From positions 248,001-312,000 of the forward strand of contig NZ_FOKB01000004.1 in assembly GCF_900111895.1 (NCBI RefSeq): a stretch of DNA of 64,000 nucleotides. The letters are read 5' to 3'. The DNA comes from Pseudomonas simiae (lineage in GTDB: Bacteria > Pseudomonadota > Gammaproteobacteria > Pseudomonadales > Pseudomonadaceae). The translations under genes were made by a program, and so were the position numbers. Each line of letters starts with the position of its first letter. Position 1 is the first letter of the stretch. A model generated the notes under the pieces. It had not been told where the DNA came from. It did no database searches and was given only the letters and a program-made list of their open reading frames with translations. Of this stretch, positions 40,908 to 49,240 are shown in pieces.

Positions 40908-42023
40908 ATGTCCACCGTCACCGAACGCACACCTGAACACCTGTCCCCGGTCATCCCGAAAACCATGCAGGCCGTGGTTTGCCATGGCCCGGAAGATTAC
41001 CGCCTGGAAACCGTCGACGTGCCCGTGCCGGGCCCCGATGAAATCCTCACCAAAGTCGAGTTGTGCGGCATCTGCATGGGCGACATCAAGACCTATCGCG
41101 GCGCCCCGTCGTTCTGGGGTGACGCCGAACAACCCCGCTACGTGAAACCGCCCATGATCCCCGGCCATGAATTCGTCTGCCGCGTGGTTGCCTTGGGCCC
41201 AGGCGCAGAGAAACGAGGGGTGAAGGTCGGTGACCGGGTGATTTCCGAACAAATCGTGCCGTGCTGGGGCTGCCGCTTCTGCAACCACGGTCAATACTGG
41301 ATGTGCCAGAAGCACGACCTGTATGGCTTCCAGAACAATGTGCAGGGCGCCATGGCCCAGTACATGATCTTCACCAAGGAAGGCATCATTCACAAAGTGC
41401 CGGACTCTATCGCCCCGGACGAAGCAATCCTGATCGAACCACTGGCATGCTCACTGCACGCCGCGGAACGCGCCAATGTGGATTTCGACGACGTGGTGGT
41501 GGTCGCCGGCGCTGGCACGCTAGGCCTCGGGATCATCGGCGCGGTGCGCATGCGCAACCCGAAAAAGCTCATTGTCCTGGACATGAAGCCGGAGCGCGCC
41601 GCCCTCGCCCTGCGCATGGGCGCCGACGAGGTCTGGAACCCGGCCGAGGAGGACGTGCTGGCGAAAATCCGCGAGATCACCGACGGCTACGGGTGTGATA
41701 TCTACATCGAGGCCACCGGGCACCACAAGGCGGTGAACCAGGGCCTGGCCATGCTGCGCAAGCTGGGCCGCTTCGTCGAATTCAGCGTGTTCAATGACGA
41801 GGCCACCGTGGACTGGTCGATCATTGGCGACCGCAAGGAGTTGGACGTGCTGGGCTCGCACCTGGGACCGTACATGTACCCGCGCGCCATCGATTTCATC
41901 GGCAACCGCAAGATCGACATGCGCGACGTCGTGACACACACATTTGCGCTGGCGGATTTCAAGGAAGCGTTCGCTGTCATGGAGCGCGGCGATAAGTCGC
42001 TGAAGGTGGTGCTGCAACCCTGA
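40908..42023 (+). CDS. zinc-dependent dehydrogenase, erythritol/L-threitol dehydrogenase-like
   Basis: 371-residue medium-chain dehydrogenase. Catalytic zinc ligands lie in LCGICMGD and PGHEF; the structural zinc site is C-x2-C-x2-C-x7-C in CWGCRFCNHGQYWMC; the Rossmann segment is VAGAGTLGLG. From memory it matches the EltD family of mycobacteria, which oxidises erythritol and L-threitol to L-erythrulose. It follows the SDR by 27 bp. Two dehydrogenases of different superfamilies in one operon suggest two stereochemical substrates. Confidence 0.82.
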   Translation: MSTVTERTPEHLSPVIPKTMQAVVCHGPEDYRLETVDVPVPGPDEILTKVELCGICMGDIKTYRGAPSFWGDAEQPRYVKPPMIPGHEFVCRVVALGPGAEKRGVKVGDRVISEQIVPCWGCRFCNHGQYWMCQKHDLYGFQNNVQGAMAQYMIFTKEGIIHKVPDSIAPDEAILIEPLACSLHAAERANVDFDDVVVVAGAGTLGLGIIGAVRMRNPKKLIVLDMKPERAALALRMGADEVWNPAEEDVLAKIREITDGYGCDIYIEATGHHKAVNQGLAMLRKLGRFVEFSVFNDEATVDWSIIGDRKELDVLGSHLGPYMYPRAIDFIGNRKIDMRDVVTHTFALADFKEAFAVMERGDKSLKVVLQP

Positions 42024-42079
42024 CCGCGCACCCACCGCTTCTGCGCCTACCGTTAACAACAAGAACAGGAACCCGCGTT

Positions 42080-43081
42080 ATGAATCGAGTCATCAACGAT
42101 CCGGACCAGGTGGTCGAGGACATGCTGCGCGGCATTCTGGTCGCGCACCCCGAACTGCGCCAGTACGAGACCAACCCACGCGTCATCGTCAAGGCCAAGC
42201 CTTCTGGGCCTGGCCGCGTCGGCATTGTCACCGGGGGCGGGTCGGGCCATGAACCGGCCTTTCTCGGCTATGTCGGCCCGGGACTGGTGGATGCGGTGGC
42301 CGTCGGCGAGATCTTCTCCTCGCCCACTGCCAAGAGTTTTTTCGACGCGTTTCGCGCAGCCGACCATGGCGCAGGTGTGGCTTGCCTTTACGGTAACTAC
42401 GCTGGCGACAACATGAACGTGAAGCTGGCAATGAAAATGGCCGCCAGCAAAGACATGCGTATCCGCACCGTGGTCGCCAACGATGACGTGGCGTCCGCGC
42501 CCAAAGCCGAGATTGCCAAGCGCCGTGGCGTGGCCGGGGAAATCTTCATGTGGAAGATCGGTGGCGCCGCTGCCGCCCAGCATTACGACCTGGACGGCGT
42601 GATCCGGGTCGCGCAGAAGACCGTCGACCACTGCCGCTCGATTGGTATCGGCCTCACGCCGTGCACCATTGCGGCAGTGGGCAAGCCGAACTTCCAGATT
42701 CCCGACGGCCAGATGGAACTCGGCATAGGCCATCATGGCGAACCGGGCATCGACGTAATCCCGATCGAACCGGCCGCCGCCATGGCCGAACGCATGCTCG
42801 CGCCGATCCTTGCCGACCGCGACTTCAGCCAGGACGACAGCGTGGTGGTGCTGGTCTCGGGCCTGGGCGCCACGCCGGTCATGGAGCTGTATATTTTCTA
42901 CGCCGAGGTCGAAAAACAGCTCACGGCCAAAGGTTTGAAGATTCACCGTTGCTATGTGGGCAATTACTTCACGTCCCTGGAAATGATGGGCGTAACCCTG
43001 ACCCTGCTCGGCCTCGACGCCGAGCTTACAACCCTGATCGATCAACCCTGCCGCTCCATCGGCATGACCCAGGCGGAGTGA
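42080..43081 (+). CDS. dhaK: dihydroxyacetone kinase-type subunit DhaK (probable tetrulose kinase)
   Basis: 333-residue substrate-binding subunit. DhaK proteins bind the ketose covalently through a histidine; here GHHGEPG places it at His218/His219, matching His218 of E. coli DhaK. The N-terminal GGGSGHEPAF loop is intact. No DhaM (PTS partner) gene is nearby, so the kinase is probably ATP-dependent with the adjacent DhaL. In tetritol pathways homologues (LerK, DerK) phosphorylate erythrulose rather than dihydroxyacetone; the operon context favours that here. Confidence 0.88.
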   Translation: MNRVINDPDQVVEDMLRGILVAHPELRQYETNPRVIVKAKPSGPGRVGIVTGGGSGHEPAFLGYVGPGLVDAVAVGEIFSSPTAKSFFDAFRAADHGAGVACLYGNYAGDNMNVKLAMKMAASKDMRIRTVVANDDVASAPKAEIAKRRGVAGEIFMWKIGGAAAAQHYDLDGVIRVAQKTVDHCRSIGIGLTPCTIAAVGKPNFQIPDGQMELGIGHHGEPGIDVIPIEPAAAMAERMLAPILADRDFSQDDSVVVLVSGLGATPVMELYIFYAEVEKQLTAKGLKIHRCYVGNYFTSLEMMGVTLTLLGLDAELTTLIDQPCRSIGMTQAE

Positions 43082-43084
43082 ACC

Positions 43085-43732
43085 ATGAGCCAGTATTTTT
43101 CCACCCGCGACGGCGGCGCCATCGTCAGCGACCTGGTCAGCGTGATCGTCGCCAACCGTGAATACCTCAGTGAAATCGACGGCGCCATCGGCGATGGCGA
43201 CCACGGCATCAACATGGCCAAGGGCTTCGCCCATTGCGGGCGCACCCTCGAAGGACGCCAACTGACCCTGGCCGAAGCACTCGACGAGCTGACCCTCAGC
43301 CTGATGGAGGGCATCGGCGGTTCCATGGGCCCGCTGTATGGCAGCCTGTTTATCGGCATGGCCGATGAAGTGCGCAACAGCGACGACATCGACGCCGCGA
43401 CTTTTGCTCATTTGCTGCGCGGCGGGTTGACCTCGTTGCAGGACATTACCGAAGCGGGGGTGGGCGACAAGTGCCTGATGGACACCTTGATACCGGCGGT
43501 CGAAGCCTTTGAGCAGGCACACGCCACGGGGGCCTCCTTCAGCGAAGCACTGGACGCAATGAAAGCCGCCGCATCACAGGGCCGCGACTCGACCAAGGAC
43601 CTGGTGGCAAAGATCGGCCGCGCCAGTCGCCTGGGCGAACGCTCCCTTGGCGTGTTGGATGCCGGCGCCGTGTCGTGTTGCCTGATCCTTACGCGCCTGG
43701 CCGACTCGGTACAGCCGCGACTGTCTGCTTGA
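43085..43732 (+). CDS. dhaL: dihydroxyacetone kinase-type subunit DhaL
   Basis: 215-residue nucleotide-binding subunit. The Mg-nucleotide motif GDGDHG lies at residues 36-41, and the GGSMGPLYGSLF and GVGDKCLMDTLIP segments are present. Starts 3 bp after dhaK. With DhaK it should form the ATP-dependent ketose kinase of the operon. Its last 44 bp overlap the 3' end of the convergent LysR gene, and it is the last gene of the transcript. Confidence 0.9.
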   Translation: MSQYFSTRDGGAIVSDLVSVIVANREYLSEIDGAIGDGDHGINMAKGFAHCGRTLEGRQLTLAEALDELTLSLMEGIGGSMGPLYGSLFIGMADEVRNSDDIDAATFAHLLRGGLTSLQDITEAGVGDKCLMDTLIPAVEAFEQAHATGASFSEALDAMKAAASQGRDSTKDLVAKIGRASRLGERSLGVLDAGAVSCCLILTRLADSVQPRLSA

Positions 43733-44585
43733 TCTGCTGGAGATACCGCGCCACCGCCGGCGCTTGCTCGAAGCGCCGGTGAATCAGCGACAGCCACGAC
43801 GACGCGTCACTGCCCTGAATGCTGCGGTACACCACGCCAGGCAAACTCACATGCCCCACCATTGACGCCGGCACCACCGCCACACCCTGCCCGAGTGACA
43901 CCAGCGCCACCACCGCCACCAATCCACCGGGTTGCGGCCCCAGGCGCGGCGCGTAGCCGCCTTGCGCGGCCACCTGCAAAGTGCCACTGATTTGCTCCGG
44001 CAAGATAAATGTCTCGTTTTGCAGGTGCTCGCAACCGATGGCCTTGAGGCCCAGCAGCCACGAGTCCTGCGGCAGCGCCAATACAAACCCCTCACTGTCC
44101 AGACGCACCGCCTCGACACCCTCAGGCAGGGTCATGGGCGAGCGGATATAACCAATATCGACACGCCCGTCCGCCACCGCGCCAGGCAACGTCGCCATCG
44201 CACATTCGCGCACATTCACGCTCACATCCGGAAACGCCTGGACGAACGCCTGCATTTGCCGCTGCAACAGCCCCGAATACACCGCCGACGCCACGTAGCC
44301 CAATTGGATATGACCGATCTCGCCACGCCCAGCGCGCTGGGCATTGCGCTGGGCGAACTCGAACTGGCGCACGGTAGCTTCGGCTTCGATCAGCAAGGCG
44401 GCGCCGGCTTCGGTCAAGCTGACCTCGCGCTGCTGGCGGACGAACAAGCGCGTACCCAGCGTCGTTTCCATGTCCTGGATCTGGCGGCTCAACGTCGGTG
44501 GCGCAATGCCCAACTGCTCGGCGGCCCGGGTGAAGTTGCGCTGGCGGGCTACAGCCAGGAAGTAGCGAAAATGACGGATGTCCAT
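43689..44585 (-). CDS. LysR-family transcriptional regulator
   Basis: 298 residues. The N-terminal helix-turn-helix (about 1-60) contains RNFTRAAEQLGIAPPTLSRQI; an effector domain follows with HIQLGYVASAVYSGLL and a late GQGVAVVPASM segment. It is divergent from the exporter gene with 150 bp between starts, and so probably regulates it. Its 3' end overlaps dhaL by 44 bp, which may cause transcriptional interference between the two units. Confidence 0.92.
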   Translation of the reverse strand: MDIRHFRYFLAVARQRNFTRAAEQLGIAPPTLSRQIQDMETTLGTRLFVRQQREVSLTEAGAALLIEAEATVRQFEFAQRNAQRAGRGEIGHIQLGYVASAVYSGLLQRQMQAFVQAFPDVSVNVRECAMATLPGAVADGRVDIGYIRSPMTLPEGVEAVRLDSEGFVLALPQDSWLLGLKAIGCEHLQNETFILPEQISGTLQVAAQGGYAPRLGPQPGGLVAVVALVSLGQGVAVVPASMVGHVSLPGVVYRSIQGSDASSWLSLIHRRFEQAPAVARYLQQIKQTVAAVPSRPGA

Positions 44586-44735
44586 AACAGGATTAGCTCA
44601 AAGGTAATGAAGTGCTTCACGGCGGCTAACAAAGACGTCGCCGGCCGAGATTAAGCTAACGGCACGTGAACACTAGAGAGCCTTTGCAATGTCCGTCAAC
44701 TGTCTTTTCCGCATTGCCTGCAAGGTAATTCAATC

Positions 44736-46271
44736 ATGAGCCGAGTCAGTCCGCGCCTCACCTTATTGACGGCGTCCGGCGTCTGTTCGCTGATCGTGCT
44801 CGACACGAACATCGTCGCCGTCACACTGCCCAGCATCGCCCGTGATCTGGGAGCAAATTTTGCCGACATCGAATGGGTCGTCAGCGCCTACATGCTGGCC
44901 TTTGCCGCACTGTTGTTACCCGCCGGCAGCATCGCCGATCGCTTCGGCCGCAAGAAAACCCTGGTCTGGGGGCTGAGCATCTTTATCCTGGCGTCCCTCG
45001 GCTGCGGTGCCGCGCCCAACGCGTTGTTTCTGGACATCGCTCGCGCGATCAAAGGCGTCGGCGCAGCCCTGCTGTTGACCTCGGCACTCGCCACCATCGG
45101 CCACACCTTCCACGACGATGTGGAACGGGCCAAAGCCTGGGCCTTCTGGGGCGCCTGCATGGGCGTGGCCATGACCGCCGCACCGACCCTGGGCGGCTTG
45201 ATCACCGAGTACCTGGGCTGGCGCTGGATTTTCTATCTGAACCTGCCAGTGGGCCTGGCCTTGATGGCGCTGGTACTGCGTGCAATCCCGGAATCCCGCG
45301 ATACCCAGTCGGCACGGCTCGACCCCTGGGGCAGCCTGGCCTTCAGCGCCAGCCTGTTGTGCCTGATGTGGGGCCTGATCGAAGCCAATCGCATTGGCTG
45401 GGACAACCCGTTGACCTACGCCCGGCTCATCGGCGGCGCGGCATTACTGGGTGTATTTGTCCTCGTCGAGCGTGTGCAACAGCGGCCCATGGTCGACCTG
45501 CAACTGTTCCGCCACCCGCGCTTTATCGGAGCCTTGCTGGGGATGTTTGCCTACGCCGGTTGCGCCCAAGTGATGATGACCTTGTTGCCGTTCTACCTGC
45601 AGAACGGCCTGGGGTTCTCCGCGATTGACTCGGGCCTGGGCATGTTGCCGTTTGCGCTGACCCTGTTGATCTGCCCACGCATTGGCGCACGCCTGGCGGG
45701 GCGATTGACACCCGCTACGATGATGGCTGGTGGCCTGACACTGGTGGGCAGTGGCAACCTCTTGAGTGCCTGGGCGGTAAACGTGGGAGGTTACCTGCCT
45801 TTTGCCTTGGCGATTGCAGTTACAGGCGCCGGGGCAGGTCTGCTCAATGGCGACACGCAGAAAAACATCATGGTCTGTGTGCCGCGAGACCGTGCCGGTA
45901 TGGCGTCGGGCATGAGCACCACCATGCGCTTCAGCGCGATCATGTTGGCGATCGGCGTGTACGGGGCGTTATTGAGCCGTCATAGCGAGCAGTTGTTGAG
46001 CGCAAGCATCGGCGCACAATGGCAGGCTCAGGTTAACGGCATTGCTTCACGCGTAGTCGCCGGGGATATGTCGGCAGCGATGGGTTTGTTGCCGGAGTCG
46101 GCACGCGCACTGGTGCAGCCGCTGGCGCGACAGGCGTTCGTGGGTGGGTTCAGCGCGGTGTTGTGGGTGGCGGGCGTATTCGGGTTGCTGGGGGCGCTGG
46201 TGGTGGGGATGTTGATGCGTAACCCGATACCTTCAGCCCCACAACAACTCCCCCTGCGGGCACCGAACTGA
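44736..46271 (+). CDS. MFS transporter, DHA2 (EmrB/QacA-like) drug exporter family
   Basis: 511-residue inner-membrane proton-coupled exporter, probably with 14 membrane helices. Family marks are LDTNIVAVTLPSIARDLG in helix 1, WVVSAYMLAFAALLLPAG, the motif A loop GSIADRFGRKK and a motif C-like GPTLGG counterpart (APTLGGLITEYLGWRW). No membrane-fusion partner gene is present, unlike EmrAB. Controlled probably by the divergent LysR gene. A REPIN begins immediately after the stop. Substrate unknown. Confidence 0.9.
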   Translation: MSRVSPRLTLLTASGVCSLIVLDTNIVAVTLPSIARDLGANFADIEWVVSAYMLAFAALLLPAGSIADRFGRKKTLVWGLSIFILASLGCGAAPNALFLDIARAIKGVGAALLLTSALATIGHTFHDDVERAKAWAFWGACMGVAMTAAPTLGGLITEYLGWRWIFYLNLPVGLALMALVLRAIPESRDTQSARLDPWGSLAFSASLLCLMWGLIEANRIGWDNPLTYARLIGGAALLGVFVLVERVQQRPMVDLQLFRHPRFIGALLGMFAYAGCAQVMMTLLPFYLQNGLGFSAIDSGLGMLPFALTLLICPRIGARLAGRLTPATMMAGGLTLVGSGNLLSAWAVNVGGYLPFALAIAVTGAGAGLLNGDTQKNIMVCVPRDRAGMASGMSTTMRFSAIMLAIGVYGALLSRHSEQLLSASIGAQWQAQVNGIASRVVAGDMSAAMGLLPESARALVQPLARQAFVGGFSAVLWVAGVFGLLGALVVGMLMRNPIPSAPQQLPLRAPN

Positions 46272-46272
46272 A

Positions 46273-46361
46273 TGTGGGAGCGGGCTTGCTCGCGAATGCG
46301 GTGTGTCAGGAACAGATGCACTGACTGAGACATCGCATTCGCGGGCAAGCCCGCTCCCACA
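46273..46361. repeat. REPIN, copy 4, followed by a G10 tract
   Basis: 89-bp palindrome of the main family, starting 2 bp after the exporter stop. One mismatch is visible in the arms (GCGGGCAAGC for GCGAGCAAGC). It is followed directly by ten consecutive G residues at 46362-46371 and then by the end of the convergent sohB gene. Confidence 0.92.
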
Positions 46362-46394
46362 GGGGGGGGGGTCGTCTACGTTCTGGAGGTCGGG

Positions 46395-47420
46395 TTACCA
46401 GAAGCGCTGCTGGGTCAACCGGCTCCACCAGGTCAGCAACACCCGGTCCACTGAGCCACTGGCCGCCAGCCCAACTCGCTCCTGCAAGCTCTTGCGCTCG
46501 GCATAATGCAGGTGGAACACCTCGGCGGTCTTGGCCTTGGTGGCCAGGTATTCGTCGCTGGTCTGCAGTTCGTCGACCAATTGCTTGTCGAGCGCTGCAA
46601 CACCCAGCCACACTTCTCCGGTCGCCACGTCATCAATCGCCAACTGCGGGCGGTAGCGCGAGACGAAGTTCTTGAACAGTTGGTGAGTGATGTCCAGGTC
46701 TTCCTGGAACTTCTCGCGGCCCTTTTCAGTGTTTTCGCCAAACACCGTGAGGGTGCGCTTGTACTCACCGGCGGTCAGCACTTCGAAGTCGATGTCGTGC
46801 TTCTTCAGCAGGCGGTTGACGTTGGGCAACTGCGCCACGACGCCAATGGAGCCGAGGATGGCAAACGGCGCACTGATGATTTTCTCGCCAATGCACGCCA
46901 TCATGTAGCCGCCGCTGGCTGCGACCTTGTCGATGCACACGGTCAAGGGCACCCCTGCCTGGCGGATACGCGCCAGCTGCGATGAGGCCAGGCCGTAGCT
47001 GTGGACCATGCCACCGCCGCTTTCCAGGCGCAGCACCACTTCATCCTTCGGCGTGGCCAGGCTCAGCAAGGCCGTGATTTCATGGCGCAGGCTTTCAGTG
47101 GCGGAGGCCTTGATGTCGCCATCAAAATCCAGCACAAACACCCGTGGCTTGGCCTCGGCTTTCTGCTTGCCCTTCTTCTTTTCGGCCTTGCCTTCGGATT
47201 TACGCAGGGCCTTGAGCTGGTCCTTGTCGAGCAGGGTCGATTCCAGGCGCTCGCGCAGGCCCTTGTAGAAGTCATTGAGCTTGCTGACCTGCAACTGGCC
47301 GGCGGATTTGCGACGCCCTTTGCTGCGCAGGGCCGCGAAACTGATCAGTACCACCAGAATAGCGACCACCAGGGTCACGGTCTTCGCCAGAAAGCTCGCG
47401 TATTCGGCCAGAAAATCCAT
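46395..47420 (-). CDS. sohB: S49-family inner-membrane protease SohB
   Basis: 341 residues with an N-terminal membrane anchor (VTLVVAILVVLISFAAL) and a short charged Lys-rich stretch near residues 70-90. The S49 serine protease core has nucleophile Ser in AASGGYMMA and general-base Lys in AGEYKRTLT. The active site faces the periplasm in this family. SohB is a multicopy suppressor of degP (htrA) loss in E. coli. It is convergent with the exporter gene across REPIN copy 4. Confidence 0.92.
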   Translation of the reverse strand: MDFLAEYASFLAKTVTLVVAILVVLISFAALRSKGRRKSAGQLQVSKLNDFYKGLRERLESTLLDKDQLKALRKSEGKAEKKKGKQKAEAKPRVFVLDFDGDIKASATESLRHEITALLSLATPKDEVVLRLESGGGMVHSYGLASSQLARIRQAGVPLTVCIDKVAASGGYMMACIGEKIISAPFAILGSIGVVAQLPNVNRLLKKHDIDFEVLTAGEYKRTLTVFGENTEKGREKFQEDLDITHQLFKNFVSRYRPQLAIDDVATGEVWLGVAALDKQLVDELQTSDEYLATKAKTAEVFHLHYAERKSLQERVGLAASGSVDRVLLTWWSRLTQQRFW

Positions 47421-47531
47421 AGTTCTCCTTACAGGTGCGGTGCGCCAGGCGCGGATTGCCCAAGCATACCGACGGGGCTTGCCGGGAGCCAGTGCTCAAA
47501 CCGCCACCAGGCGCCCTCCAACGAGCTTTTA

Positions 47532-47547
47532 AAACAAGCGTATGTTT
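47532..47547. promoter_or_regulatory. candidate TetR-type operator
   Basis: AAACAAGCGTATGTTT has arms AAACA and TGTTT six bases apart, a pattern common for TetR-family regulators of acyl-CoA metabolism. It lies just upstream of the -35 element at 47553. No regulator is encoded nearby. Confidence 0.35.
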
Positions 47548-47552
47548 TTTCA

Positions 47553-47581
47553 TTGACAGCTCGCAGGCATCCTCATAACCT
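47553..47581 (+). promoter_or_regulatory. sigma70 promoter of the phosphatase-SCP2 unit
   Basis: TTGACA (47553-47558) and TAACCT (47576-47581) are 17 bp apart, about 33 bp before the GTG start. The -35 hexamer is perfect. Confidence 0.6.
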
Positions 47582-47613
47582 CGCCAGACTTTCAACGTAC
47601 CGGGAAAACGGAC

Positions 47614-48324
47614 GTGGGCAGCATCTATCTGATTCGACATGGCCAGGCCTCCTTCGGTGCAGACGACTATGACGTCCTGTCGCCCGTCGGCGTGGAACAG
47701 GCACAAGTGCTCGGCCGCCACTTGGCCGACATGGGCCTGGTGTTCGACCGCTGTGTGGCCGGCGATCTGCGTCGCCAGCAGCACACCGCCACCGCCGCCT
47801 TCGATCAGTACAGCGCCCTGGGCCTGCCGGTGCCGGCGCTGGAAATCGACAGCGCCTTCAACGAATTCGACGCCGACGCAATCATCCGCGCCCTGCTCCC
47901 CGACCTGCTGACCACCGAACCTGAAGCCCTGGAAATTCTGCGCAATGCCGCGCAGAACCGCAGCGAGTTCCAGCGTATCTTCGCCCTGATCATCGAGCGC
48001 TGGCTGGCCGGCACCTATGACCCACCGGGGCTGGAAAGCTGGCTGGGTTTCGTGGAGCGTGTGCAGGGAGGCCTGCAACGGATGCTCGAGGCGGCGGACA
48101 ACGCGCAGAAGATCGCCGTGTTCACCTCCGGCGGCACCATCACCGCCCTGCTCCACCTGATTACCCGAATGCCTGCCGCCCAGGCCTTCGAACTGAACTG
48201 GCAAATTGTTAACACCTCGCTCAACCAGCTGAAATTCCGCGGTCGCGAGGTGGCACTGGCTTCCTTCAACAGTCATACCCACTTGCAACTGTTGAAGGCG
48301 CCGCAGCTCATCACGTTCCGATGA
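47614..48324 (+). CDS. histidine phosphatase family protein
   Basis: 236 residues of the phosphoglycerate mutase-like superfamily. The phosphohistidine motif RHG lies in IYLIRHGQASFG at the N-terminus. A second core arginine is in DRCVAGDLRRQQHTA, and a late TSGGTITALLH replaces the usual second-histidine segment. Start is a GTG at 47614, giving the family N-terminus with no room for an earlier start. Substrate unknown. It precedes an SCP2 gene, suggesting a lipid or acyl-CoA-related context. Confidence 0.85.
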   Translation: MGSIYLIRHGQASFGADDYDVLSPVGVEQAQVLGRHLADMGLVFDRCVAGDLRRQQHTATAAFDQYSALGLPVPALEIDSAFNEFDADAIIRALLPDLLTTEPEALEILRNAAQNRSEFQRIFALIIERWLAGTYDPPGLESWLGFVERVQGGLQRMLEAADNAQKIAVFTSGGTITALLHLITRMPAAQAFELNWQIVNTSLNQLKFRGREVALASFNSHTHLQLLKAPQLITFR

Positions 48325-48380
48325 ACTGCGGCCAACCGTGACCCCAAGGTCACTGGACTCTACCCTAAAGGATCGAAACC

Positions 48381-48695
48381 ATGACTGACGTAGCCAAAGC
48401 TGTAGAAGCAATGAAAGCCAAATTCAACCCAGCCGCCGCTGACGGCCTGGACCTGGTGTTCGGTTTCCGTATCGACGACACCCAGAACTTCTCGCTGGTG
48501 GTGAAAAACAACACCTGCGAATTGCTGGAAGGCGAAAACCCAGACGCCCAGGTCACCCTGGTGATGGACGCTGAAACCATGAAAGGTATCGTCAGCGGCG
48601 AGACCGACGGCATGCAGGCCTTCATGGGCGGCAAGCTGCGCACCGAAGGCGACATGATGCTGGCCATGAAACTGAGCGAGCTGTTCCCGGCGTGA
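48381..48695 (+). CDS. SCP2 sterol-binding domain protein
   Basis: 104-residue single SCP2 domain, a hydrophobic-pocket fold that binds lipids or acyl-CoA esters. Segments FGFRIDDTQNFSLVVKNNTCEL and the later GKLRTEGDMMLAMKLSELF (positions about 80-102) fit the family. It follows the phosphatase by 56 bp with AAAGGA upstream and ends in a strong intrinsic terminator. Its role in bacteria is not established. Confidence 0.9.
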   Translation: MTDVAKAVEAMKAKFNPAAADGLDLVFGFRIDDTQNFSLVVKNNTCELLEGENPDAQVTLVMDAETMKGIVSGETDGMQAFMGGKLRTEGDMMLAMKLSELFPA

Positions 48696-48718
48696 TGCAC
48701 GGGCACGCCTGAAGCCCG

Positions 48719-48747
48719 ATCCCGCCTCTCCAGGCGGGATTTTTTTG
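48719..48747 (+). terminator. intrinsic terminator after the SCP2 gene
   Basis: ATCCCGCCT (48719-48727) pairs with AGGCGGGAT (48732-48740) around CTCC, followed directly by a run of T residues. It also lies just after the end of the convergent metal-sensor-like gene. Confidence 0.92.
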
Positions 48748-48751
48748 CCTG

Positions 48752-49240
48752 CTACTTTGATTCCATTGTTGGCGCGTTGAGCTTGCCTTTGGGCCTCCCC
48801 TGCCCACGCTGGTACAACGCCTCCACCAGCTTTTGCCGCTCGTCCTGCGCCAAGATGCTGGCAAACTGCGCCAGCGTGCTATCCACCAATGCACGAAGCG
48901 CCATGTCGGCTTCGCGGGCCTGGGCCAGTTCGGTCGTCAACGCTCCCCGATCCAGCGTCGGCGCTTCCATCTGCTTGATTACCCCCAGGCGCGCCGCACG
49001 CCCGGCCATGATCAGCGGCTGGCTATCGGCGGTGTTATGACGCAACAGTTGGCGCAATTCCCTGCGCCGCTCCGGCGATAACTTGACCATGGCCTGACGC
49101 AACCCATGCTGGTTGACCACCACTTCGGCAGGTTGGGTGCTGGCTATCCAGTGGTAAAGACCACCAGCCAGCCCGCCGATCAAGAACACATTGAGCAATA
49201 CCGAGACCAGCAGCCACGGTTTCAGGGATTGGGCGCTCAT
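48752..49240 (-). CDS. membrane-anchored periplasmic metal-sensor-like protein (Spy/CnrX type)
   Basis: 162 residues. One N-terminal membrane helix (LLVSVLLNVFLIGGLAGGLY) is followed by a mostly helical periplasmic part with LSPERRRELRQLLRH and a second LAQDERQKLVEAL repeat, the pattern of the heavy-metal resistance sensor family (Spy, CpxP, CnrX, ZraP). It overlaps the upstream probable anti-sigma gene by 4 bp. CnrX-type proteins sense metal and release an ECF sigma factor through an anti-sigma protein. No His-rich metal site is obvious, so the ligand is uncertain. Confidence 0.75.
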   Translation of the reverse strand: MSAQSLKPWLLVSVLLNVFLIGGLAGGLYHWIASTQPAEVVVNQHGLRQAMVKLSPERRRELRQLLRHNTADSQPLIMAGRAARLGVIKQMEAPTLDRGALTTELAQAREADMALRALVDSTLAQFASILAQDERQKLVEALYQRGQGRPKGKLNAPTMESK

